From the NCBI GenBank assembly GCA_009792885.1, contig WMCF01000024.1, positions 11,219,995 to 11,283,994 on the forward strand: DNA of 64,000 nucleotides, read 5' to 3'. Source of the stretch: Eremophila alpestris peregrina. Taxonomy: Eukaryota > Chordata > Aves > Passeriformes > Alaudidae. Below, in pieces: positions 38,411-49,000 of the stretch. The notes below the pieces were generated by a model. The model was not told the origin of the DNA. It searched no databases and worked only from the letters and a program-made list of their open reading frames with translations. A program made the position numbers and the translations under genes. The stretch's first letter is position 1. Every line of letters starts with the position of its first letter.

Positions 38411-41400
38411 AATATTCACTTTTCCAGCTGCACTGATTAGATGCAGGAATCTGAAATAATCAGTCACATGGCATTGTTTCTGTTGCCAATAAGATGAGTC
38501 TAACTTGAATAATATTTGAACAACTCAAATAATTCAAATGAGCTCATGGAAGCTGAATTGAAAATATCTCCTGTGCACCTTCACATGTGCAAGCTTAACA
38601 ATTTGTTTTCTCAAATAGTCACAACTGTGTTAATAGGGAGAAATAATTGTACGTGCAATGCAAACTACTAATTGTGCTCAATATTTTCCATTTTTCACTT
38701 TCCACCAAGAAATGTCACAAAATAAATATTTAAAATTTATTTTAAATCTCCCGCTAGTAAAAGGCAGGTAATTGACTCAGTGGTGACTTTTGTGATCAGC
38801 TTTTCACACTGGAGTGAGCTAAACTGAGGCCCTGTTCCACACAGTGGGAGAGCTTTGAGATCAGGATGAAAGACTGATATTCTTTGTCCCAAAGAATAGC
38901 TGATAGCATGGATCTTACTCAAAAGTGGGATTGGCACGCACTGAGAGCCAACTGCAGCTCTGAATGGTTTTCACTTGAAATACTGGAGATTTAGGTCTTT
39001 CAGGCAGCTGCTGTGCCATTTCTGCTGTTGCTGTTGTCAGTTTGTTGTGAGCTGCAGAGCCTTTGAGGTCTCAGAGTGTGATGGAAGTGGTGCAGAGCGG
39101 TGACAGAGGTGCTGTGCAACAAGCTGGGGGTGGCCCACAAGGACATCACTCAGCCAAGTGATGGAAGGGCTTCCAAGGGGTGGTGGAAGTAAAGCCTCAT
39201 AGGTTTCTCACCTCAGAGAAAGGTACCTGGACTCAGAGACTCCATTTCTCAGCAGCAGGCAGCTCTGTTTCTGCCTCCCCTCTGTGTGCTGGGGCAGTCT
39301 GAAGTGACAAGTCACAAGCCAGACACGTGGGTGACAGTGGCTGCTGCCTACCCTTGAACACATTAAAGTAACTGCTCCAGAACCAGAACCACAGCAGTAC
39401 AAACCCATCTAGCAGTAAGAATGGGATGTCAAAGGTGGCTGGGCTTCACTGATGCCTCCCTGCCTGCTGTAAAAGGCCTGTAAAACTCACATATCTTGCT
39501 CTGATTTGTTGTTTTGTCGTAGAGCTCTAAATGATGTGTAGCTAAGATGGGATGGGAAGATGTTGTCACCCCTTGTACGCTGATTTGCAGATCCTTCCAG
39601 CTGCTCTGTGGGGTAGTTGTCACTGTGTGATGTGCTGAGAGGCTTCTTAAGGTGAGCACAATCCCCTCCATGGCCCAGCTGGCCAGCTGCTCCTCAGGAT
39701 GCAGGGAAGGGGAAGGAAGGTAGATTGGGATTTATGGTGCGCTCTGGCTGCTGCCTGAAGAGGCACCTGGATTGTGACTGGTGCCTGAGGGTGGGAGGAA
39801 AGCAGAATTTCAAAGAAGAGATTATTTCTTCTATTGAACTAGGTGAAGTAGTTAGAAAATGCAGCCAATCTTCCAAGAATAAGATATGTGTCTGGATCCT
39901 TGGTTATCCTGGCAGGGGGCTGACCACAGCCAGGAGTGGGCAGGGATGATCTGAGCAGCCTCTCATTTTGAGTTTGAATTCAGTGAAAGGTCAGACCAGC
40001 CTGTGTTTGCAGCACTGCTTGTGTTCACATCAATTCAAGCAAAACCAGCATAAACCTAAACTTTTAGGGCAACTTTTCATTTAACCAGAGGGGAGCAACA
40101 CTGAATAAAGCCCTGCACAGAAAATTCCTGTTAGTTCACCTTCTCTGTGACTTCGAGGCACGATGTCTTGAGGTGAAACTCCATGGTGATCTTTCATGTT
40201 ACACCCACTTGTTTCTTGTCTGATTTGGCTCTCACAATGTTACAGTAACTAATTGTCACATAAGTTTTATTCAGCTCTGAGCAAACGCTTATGCTTTGCT
40301 TGCTGGGGAAAAAAATCCCCTCTACTTGCAAAAAGCAAACTACAAATCAGTGTAAATAATGTCTGTATTCTGGAGTCTCTGGGGGGATTACAGGATTGTA
40401 TCTCTCCACGGATGCTGCTGTATCTATATTTGCTGTATTTTGTCCTGTCATCTTGATCTCCCATATTAACACTGATGTATAGCACACAAAGAAATGTCAC
40501 TTTCTGTGACTTTTATTGGTTCTATCTGCAGCTACATGTGCAATTTCCCTGAATCATATCCTGCTCCGTTCACATGTATGCATTTGGAGGGAAGAGTGGA
40601 AGTCAATTCAGCTGGGTGGAGTGGTATTATTCCAAATTGGATTTTCAAAGCAACTGCTTGTTTGTTTTGGGAGAATTTTTTTTTTAGTGCTGTTGTTTTG
40701 TTGGTTTTTTCTTTCCCCCTCTACTGTGCTGGCAATTTTCAGACAATTTGCAGACATATGGCTCTGAAAAGAATTGTTCACACAGTTCCAGCTCATGTTG
40801 TCATTTAGTGGCTGAATTCAGTAAATGACACAATCATGTCTCACAGACTATCAGTAAAATGGCAACCACTTAGGATTATTTTGTGTATTTGGATTCAGAT
40901 AATAGTGACTTTTCACTAGATGTTCCATACAATCACACAAGAGAACTCACCTCTGTGACATGAGAAACAGCAACTTCATGCTATTCTGATCTAAAATGTT
41001 GGGAAAGGTAATGCAGTTAGATACAGTAGAGCCTCATACAAAATACTGTGGACAGGGATATGTAATTATTGGCATTCTTGGAAGCAATCAGCCTAAAACT
41101 TCTCTCAGCAAAGACAACAAAAAAGCACAGGCTTAGTGGAAATAGAAAAAGGAATTGAAATATAAAGAGAAAAAAAAAATCTCTGAGGAAGGACACTTTC
41201 TAAAGATCTTTCATGTTTACATTTCTTTTTTCCTTACTGTGAATAGAGCAGTGTGATGCAGTAACAGCAGGACGTGTTTGAAACTTGTCTAGGAGAGTTC
41301 TGCATGTGCAAGGCACACAGAATTTACCTTTTAAAGTAGTTTTGATTCTTCAAGGTACCAAATTCTCGATACCTTTATTCAAGTCATTGCTCACAGAAGC

Positions 41401-42018
41401 TCTCTAAAATCGTCAGGATCCTGGGCAGAAAGCTGCAGATAATGCACCTTTCAGAAGTCAAATCCACATTTGGTTTATACCTGGCACATTTTTACTGCAG
41501 AGAATTAAACTGGAGATTTTGGCCAGTAACTGCCACATGTTCTGCACTGTTATGATAATTAAATGATATTTGGACTATAACAAGCAAATGAGTTTCAGCT
41601 ATTTAAGAAATTACTGGCACTCAGCTGGGAACTCCATCCTCCCCTCTCCACCTGCCCCCAGCTGATATGGGATAATTGACTGTGAGTAAATTCCTGGTTT
41701 ATTACAGGATAAGATTACATCTTGTACATTAAGCCCCTTTTAATGGAGACTTTTTCAGTTTACACAGTTTGGACTGGGAATAAATGCAGCATTATTTTGT
41801 CTCAGCTGACAATGGGACTCTTTTCAGACAGGACAGACATCCTGACCTGATAATTTCCTTGTCTCTGGCCATTCCTATAGAAAGTTTTTCCAGACATTTT
41901 TAGCAGCACTATTACATTTGTGGCAATTATGCTGGAGAAACATGCATTTTCCTTCTTTTTTCCCCTCCCACTCTTCAGGGTTTTTTTCCTCAGCTAACAA
42001 CCTCAAAACCCAAGAGTC

Positions 42019-42225
42019 CTGGAATCACTTAGTTGGAAAAGACTTCTGAGATCATCGAGTCCAACCACTGACCCATCACTGCCAAGCCCATCACTAAACC
42101 ATGCCCCTAAGTGCCACACCTACATTCCTTTGACTCCCTTCAGGGATGGTGAATCCACCACTGCCCTGGGCACTGTTCCAGGGCTTGACAATCCTTTCAC
42201 CAATGCTGGGTGTTCCAGTCCTTCT
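42019..42225 (-). mobile_element. CR1 LINE fragment, 3' end, second subfamily
   Basis: The left edge reads GGAATCACTTAGTTGGAAAA, followed by GACTTCTGAGATCATCGAGT, CCAACC, CACTAAACCATGCCCCTAAG, TGCCACACCTACA, AGGGATGGTGAATCCACCAC, TGCCCTGGGCA and CTGTTCCAGGGCTTGACA. This order matches the reverse complement of the avian CR1 subfamily whose 3' region carries the 'ctaaaccatg' and 'agtgccacatctac' words, unlike the copy at 36.4 kb. The element is on the minus strand with its 3' end at the left and is 5'-truncated at about 200 bp. Confidence 0.92.
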
Positions 42226-42229
42226 TGCA

Positions 42230-43590
42230 AAAGCAGCTGGGATGTCCTGGAGCAGTGAAACTCTTCTGCCACGGCCCTTTCCTCGATCGTGAAGTCAGTG
42301 TCGTGTTTACAGCCTGGAGAATGGCTCATCTTCTGCTCAGCACACACAATTTCCTGTCAGAACTGTCTCTTCTGCAGGAATGAGGCTTGTTGGGAACAAC
42401 CTCGGAGCCACCAGAGTAAATTGGATGCATCAGCACCTTGCTGCCTGCCTTCATGTGTTTCTAGGACAGTGAGTGGCAACAGGTCAGAGACAGAGAGCTG
42501 TCCTGGCAGCTCGGGCACAGCCCACAGAGGCACAAACTGAGTTACAAGGCTTGAAATCAGCTGCTTGTTCTCATGGACTGCAGTCCCCAAAGATTCCATA
42601 ACCAACCAAAAACAGTTCAGCTAGTTGTGCATGGTCAGTGTTCTGGTGTTTGTTTCTGAGCTTTCCCCAATAAAAATAGTTTGTAGAAGGTCAGAAGATG
42701 TCTCCAAGAATTGTAGTAACAACTCACGATTTCATAACTCTCTGCTGGTTTTGCTGTCATCTTCTATATGAAATGTCTGTGCCTGCCTGCCAATTTATTT
42801 ATGTAATTCTTGCTGCAGACATAGAATTTTGAACCAAATCAGTGTCCTTGTTCTGTTGTGCTTTAATTTACCTGTCACTTAACTGACACTGCAGCTTGAT
42901 ATTTTATGTATCTAGTCATTTTCCAGGTTTCACCAAATTTGTTGTTCCAGAAATACTGCACTTGGAGTATCACACCTCAAATATGTTTACTTTGTGGTTT
43001 ACAGTCATAACATGTTTTCTAATGCTTACACAGGCAAATAATCAACTCTTGTTTTCTTAGCTTTATATTTTCACTTGCTTTTACCCTATTGCAAAAGTTT
43101 TTGCACACTTACATATCTAATGAGACTGATTCCCTCCCAGTGTTTCTCTAATGCTATGGATGTGCAATACTCTGGATTAAATTGGAATGCTTTCAGCAGA
43201 AGAGTGAGCTGTGGGATTCAGGATCTGCCCTTCATTTTAGAGGAAGCATTTTAGCATAGATTTGTACTTGACAGTCTCAATCCTTATATTTTTTTTATAT
43301 GTGTCCAGGTGAAATTAGGTATCAGTCATTCCAATTAAATGCCACATGTGGAATCACCCATTTAAGATAGTGGCAATTTTATTTGTCCTATCAAACAGGC
43401 AGTTTAATCTCCTGTAGCTAATGAGACCAGCCTCTTTGTCAGGTTTTCAGTGACACAAGTGTCTGGGAATTGGCCAATGCACTGCTCTTCAGAGGCCAGG
43501 CTGGGAGAATGGGCGGGAGGAACCTTGTGATGCCACCAAGGAGCGGTGCAGGGGCTGCAGGAGGGAAGAACCCCCGGCAGTGACAGAGGC
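42230..43590. other. Non-coding DNA, nothing recognised
   Basis: Unique-looking sequence between the CR1 fragment at 42.0-42.2 kb and a GC-rich patch. Frames of up to 83 codons near 42289-42605 occur on both strands at the same place, typical of a stop-poor patch rather than a gene. Confidence 0.6.
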
Positions 43591-43870
43591 TGGGGAGCAG
43601 CTCTGCTGAAAAGCAGCTCTGCTGAAAAGCAGCTGGCAGCAAGCTGAGCTGGAGCCAGCAGCACAGCCAGGGTGAGGAGAGGGAGCATCCACGTCTTACT
43701 GGGACATTGGGAGACACATCCAGATTCCTGTGCCCAGCTTGGTGCCCATCCCTGCAGACACCCAGGACAAATAAAATTCATTTCCCCAGGTGAACTCAGC
43801 AGGGCTGGGGGCTTTTTTAGGCTGGAGAAGGCAGGGAAGGCACAGGGGCCACGAGCATCCTGACAGTGCC
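43490..43870. other. GC-rich patch
   Basis: This patch carries open frames on both strands, including a 183-codon minus frame (43404-43955). Within that frame a methionine at 43688 is followed by a leucine/alanine-rich stretch that looks like a secretion signal (MLPLLTLAVLLAPAQLAAS). The context at the start codon is weak, no good donor follows, and the next codons come from the 16-bp duplication, so it is treated as coincidence. Confidence 0.4.
43596..43634. repeat. 16-bp tandem duplication forming paired hairpins
   Basis: GCTCTGCTGAAAAGCA is present at 43600-43615 and 43616-43631, with a partial third copy on both sides. Each copy contains CTGCT and AGCAG arms around GAAA, so single-stranded DNA or RNA could fold into two adjacent small hairpins with GAAA loops. 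Confidence 0.93.
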
Positions 43871-44004
43871 CGTGGGTACCATCAGTGCAGTGGGAGGATG
43901 AGAGACAGTGGGCAGAGTGGCTCTTGCTGGGTGGAAGCAAAGTCTTTTTTGACATTTATTACTTCTCTTTTTCTTTTTTTTTTTAACTTCTGGAACAGTC
44001 AAAC

Positions 44005-44160
44005 ATAGAAACAGGCTGTGCAGAGAGGTTGGATAGTCTCCATCCTGAGCGGTTTTCATGACATGAGTGGGTGAAGTGTTGGGTGAACTGGGCTGATCCC
44101 ATGGCTCACCCTCTTCTGAACAGGAGTTTGGATCAGCCACTGTTCCAGTTTGCATCTAGC
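44005..44160 (+). mobile_element. CR1 LINE fragment, 3' region, plus strand
   Basis: From GAAACAGGCTGTGCAGAGAG (44008) through AGTCTCCATCC, a TTTTCATGACATGAGTGGGT stretch, GGGTGAACTGGGCTGATCCC, ATGGCTCACCCTCTTCTGAA and CAGGAGTTTGGATCAG, the order follows the sense strand of an avian CR1 3' region: the gaacaggctgcccagagagg-type word, the gagtctccatcc-type word, then the gcaggaggttggactagatg-type word. The final attctatgattc-type tail is not preserved, so the 3' terminus is lost or too diverged. Copy age appears greater than that of the 36.4 kb element. Confidence 0.85.
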
Positions 44161-44164
44161 CTGG

Positions 44165-45540
44165 ATTTTAGTATGGTACAGTAAAATATAAATAAACCCA
44201 AACACAAAGCAACAAGAAAATAAATCAAAAATATCTCATTAAATATTCCTTGGAAAAAAATTTTAAAAATATATACATGTGAGAAATGTGGAGTCCATAA
44301 TTCTTGTAGTAGAAATGTATCACCTTGCAACATATCAAAGAAAGAACATCAGAAGCCCATTTAGGCTCTCAAAATAAAGATAAGTTGCATTTCAATGACC
44401 AATATGTGTTCAGATAAAATGAATTATTTATACATAGATTTCTTTTACACTTAGTAAAATGATTCCTCAGAAAAAAATACTGAAAAAAATTTGAAACATA
44501 CAGACAATCCCCATAAACTTGATGATGCTTTTACTTATTTTTATAGGATACTTGGAAAGTCTTTATGGGGTTTTAGAAGTGCAGATGTTTCTAATAAATA
44601 CATACAGTATAAATTCATTGGATGCCAATGTATTTGAGCAAAAGAGATAAAAAGAAGCAGTGAGGCAGCCCTGCTGTGGATATCAGGAATGAGCCCAAAG
44701 CAGAGCAGTGTGGTTGTAGAGGTTGACAAAGACACCCTTTACAAAATGGCACTGCCCAAAGCCTGAGCAGGGACTGGGATGAGTTGTTGGGGTGATCACA
44801 CAAAGCAGAGAAATGTCTGAACTGGGTTTTGTCTCTGGTGTTTGTACAGGACTGAGTTTCCACCAAGACTTTTCAACACACCCAGACTTACCATAAGACT
44901 ACACAAAGATCCAAATTTTTTAGTTTTGGAAGAATAGTGATTTCAAACTAAAGGATTATGATGTATGGGATGAGGTGCTACCCAGAGTAATTATTTTTCA
45001 TGTAGGATCCATTTCCCCTTCTGTTTGGAACTGAGGCGTGCATGTCCTGGTCTGTATTAACACGAATATTTGGTTGCAATCACATATCCAGGAATCATGT
45101 CCTAACAAGCAGAAAAGCAAACCAAGTTCATTTTACAAGATAAAAGTCTCTTGACTTGTGTGGATGTTATTCTCACATATATTCAATAATTAGAATATTT
45201 CCATTCACTGTAACCTACTGCACCATGATACATTCTTTCTAAAAGTGCATCAAAAATATACTTCATGATTTGTATGCATACCATTTGTTCCCAACAATAA
45301 CAAAACCACAGGAGAAATTGTCACTTCATGTGCTATTTCGGTCCCTAAAATTTTAAGCCAGTCTTCCATCATCTTCTTTTTATTTTTTACTGCAGCTTTG
45401 AAATCTGTGATAGGTTCACCTTGAGTGCTCTCTTATGTCTTAACAGCTGATGCTTAACCTTTGTTCTAGATGACTATTCAGTGTCTAATTAGCTTGGTCT
45501 TTAAAATTAAAAAAATAAAACAAAAAAAAAAAGCCAACTC
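44165..45540. other. AT-rich non-coding DNA
   Basis: No gene seen. The tract is A-rich on the plus strand between about 44175 and 44280 and near 45508-45533 (an interrupted A-run). Confidence 0.65.
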
Positions 45541-46030
45541 AATCCAGCATGTTATAAAATCCCTCCTACTCCCTCACCATTCTTTCTCCCCAGCTTCCTC
45601 ATTTTGGTCTCTGAAATTATTCTGTATTACTCTCTCTTTTGTATTATCCCTTGCAGAATCCTTTCTGATCTCCTGGTTACCACAATTTTCTTTGTTACTT
45701 TATTATACACATGATTATCTTTTCCTGCAATTACAATATCTGGGCTTCTTCTGCTGCTGCTTTCTGTGATTGAGTATCACACTTCTCATTTGTAAGCCGT
45801 GGTAATTACCAACCATTCTGGAGTGTTTCATTTGCTCCCTAATTTTGTTGACTACTTTTTCAGCAATGCAGAGAGTTCCTGTTTGCTCTCACTTCATTAG
45901 TACTGAGGCCTTTCCAGTTTTGAAATCTCTGATTTGTACTCTGTGGGTTGTGTTCCTTGAAGGCTCCTTGCTCCTGCTGTAGTCACCCATTCCCTCTCAC
46001 ATTCCATAGTTACAGCACCAAATTTCTCTG
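45540..46030. other. Pyrimidine-skewed tract, origin unknown
   Basis: On the plus strand C+T dominates: counting 45661-45720 by hand gives about 18 purines in 60 bases. The skew persists for roughly 500 bp without being a simple repeat, and stops are sparse in one plus frame (45470-45769). Retroelement interiors are often purine-rich on their sense strand, so a degraded minus-strand element is possible, but no family was recognised. Confidence 0.45.
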
Positions 46031-46034
46031 TTAT

Positions 46035-49000
46035 TTGGGTGATGTGATGGGGACCTGCAGGTAAGATGGGATTTGGGCAGCTGCCATTCCTTGCTGGCCA
46101 TCCACAGTATTCTCTTTTGATTTTACTTTAGCTTGCCTTCATGCTCTTTAGATAATTTGAATTTGTGAATTGGGGGGAAGAATCTCATGATGACTTGTGC
46201 CATATCCCTTTGCCTTTTTCCTGAAGTAAAAAAGTAAACCAAGCAAAATCATGGCTGTTGCTCTGTCATATTCTAAATTTAGGGTTTATTTTCTTGTTAG
46301 GTTCCATGTTACAGATCGTGGTGGAACCACTGCTTGTCTTTGTGCTGTTGCTCTGTTTATAAAGATTTTAGAATGGAAGCAACAGATTCAGAAGCAAGAT
46401 AAACAAAAGCTCAGACCTTGCCATAGGCTTTCTGATTATTTAAAACAGGAACAGGTCATCTGTTTTAAGGTTCAAGAATTCTTTGACTAGACTTTTACTG
46501 CTCATGGAAGCCTTATGTTTGCTTCAAGACCAAGTCAGTTTAAAATATTTTTCTTCCTTTTTTCTTGTGCATATGCAGGAACAGAAAAGGGATAATCAGT
46601 CCTCAGCTGGACCAAGCATACATATATATATATGCACTTTTTTTGCTTGCCAGTACCTTTTGTTTACCTGATCCGTTTTCCCAATAGATATTTTCAGCCT
46701 CTCTTTTCTAATTACATGCTCTCTCCTAAAAAAGAAATTAATGAAGAATTGAAATTTCAAATTCCCAATAATCAAGTGGATTTCATAATAATCAAATTTA
46801 TTTTCTGATAAACCATTGCTGTCGGTTGTGCCAACTTTTGTAGCCCTTTTAGTGACTCCATAGTACAAAACCATAAAATAACAAAAATTTCTACCTAAAG
46901 TATCATTATCTTATATTAATCACTAAAGTAGTTTATTCTTTTGATAGACTAAATGTGTTTTGTTCTGCTATCTTGTTAGAATTAGTGGAAACCTATTTAA
47001 ATATCTTGATATTGTGTCAGTGAACCCCATTTCCATCCCAATCTCCTTTGAGTGCTCTCAGATTTTTGTGGGGTGTGAGGTGCTGTGTTATGAGGTTGTA
47101 CCCAGGGAGATTTTGTGTATTGCAACCCCCTAGAGTGAAGGTCACAAACAGAGAGGTTTTGGGCTGCCCACAGCTCAGATTTGTGCCTACTTAGCATCTT
47201 TCTATGTAGGTTTTTTTGTGCTTATTACAGCAACCTTTGCTCAATTTTCCAGCTATCATAATCCATTTTTTTTAGTATGTCTGAAAGTATTTTTTTTTAA
47301 TTTAATGCATAAACATTTACAGTTCTCTGTAGTATGTTTCTTGCTTAGTGCATAACTCAGTGTTTGGCAAAACCAGTAGTGTTAGTGGCCTGAACAATGA
47401 TAAACCATCAGAAACTTGCAGTGTGGCAGTTATTTTCCATGAATTAGTAAGTGAGCACAGAGTGAGAAAGGATGCTCATCTATTATCTGCCTTGTGCTGC
47501 TGTAAGTCAGCCCAGTTTGTACAGCTCCCATCTCCTGAAATATTGTTATTCTGCTGCTACCCTGTCTGATTCTTCTTTTCTTCCCTGTGCATAATTATCT
47601 CATAGTATCCAGCATTCCATCTCCTGGCTCTTTCTTGCATGCAGAACATGTTTCCCACAATCTGTTCCCTTCTCCCCGAGTGTCTTTCTTAAAGGAATCA
47701 GTTTACATTGACACTGAGTAGACAGTGGGAGAGTCCTGCTGGGTGCCCTCGCTATAACCTGATTTCCTCCCTATTTGTTCCATGGGAAATGGTTACCTGC
47801 AGTGTTTAAACACACTTTTAGACTGCTGATTCAGAACTAAACAACTTAAAAACCATGCAGGAATGAGATTTGCGGGCCCATTTGGAACGTTAAGGCTTTT
47901 GCTGAAAGCGTTTTCAGACAGCAGCAGTCGCAGTTACTCTTCCAGAGTGGCAGAAAGTTTGGGGCAGAGAAATTAAATTCTTGGTTCCCCTGGTCCTGCC
48001 TTACCATTGCCTCTGTGTGGATGCTCAAATTGAAATAATTATGCCTCTGTCTCCTGCCAGTTGTCTATTTTTCAAGCTTCTGTATATTTTCCTTGGCCAG
48101 ATGGTTTCAGATATTAATTTCAAATACTTCTCAGGATCTGGACACCTCAGTGGTTTATGCAGGAACTGGGGAGCAGCTGACAGTTCCAGGTCTAGCTCAG
48201 GTAGGCAGAAGTCTTTCTTCATATATAAGACAAACAAATAAGCAAAAGGCCCCCTGCTAACTGGCATTTAGCAGTCTGTGAAAATTATTTCAGACTTCCT
48301 TAGTCAATCCTGAAAGAAATACCCAAGTGATTTGCTGTTGATATTAATCTGCATTTAGGTTAACAGTTACTTCAGGATTCTTCTTTTTTTTTGGAAACCT
48401 GATGGGCTGTGATCTTCGAAATAATGATTAGTTCCCATCATAGAGTAGGGCTGCACTACCGAACTGTAATAAATTATTTTTGTCCAAATTATAATTTAAT
48501 TCAAGATTTGGAAATATCTCAGGATGAAAGGTATGACATAAAATATTGTGTGCTTTTATAAATCTTACCTGCTGCAGCTGGAGTATCACAGAAACACCTT
48601 GAAAAACAGCAGAGTTCAGTTAGGTGTAAGAGCTTTAGAAATGTGTCATTTTGGCAGGATAAATAGATTGCAAGTCCTAACTCACAACACTGGTGAGCTC
48701 TTCTCTGGGTTTGGATTATTGAATGAGAGAATGTATTTGGCTAATTAGTGATATCAGGATTGTGCTCCTTATTCAGGGTGTAAACTCCCGGCAGGAATGC
48801 CACCTGTCAATAATACACTTTGGAAGGAGGCACTCACACATTACTGAGGGGTAGCTCCATGGCCCTTCCAGCTTTTGTCCTGTTTCACCCCCCACAAGCA
48901 CAGCAGGAGCCAAAGAGGATCCAAACCCAAACTGACAGAGAGCAGAAGCAGAGTCACAGCCCTCTCTTTAATGCTGCAGAACAGACATTTGCCTGGACAT

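Larger units (their letters stand above)
36700..42015. other. Non-coding DNA, no gene seen
   Basis: Mostly AT-rich unique sequence. The part at 38370-38660 has the feel of a conserved non-coding element: few CpGs, many ATTA/AATTAA words and a palindromic cluster at 38387-38410. No exon or RNA gene could be supported; frames of up to 104 codons are unrelated to any family that I know. Confidence 0.6.
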
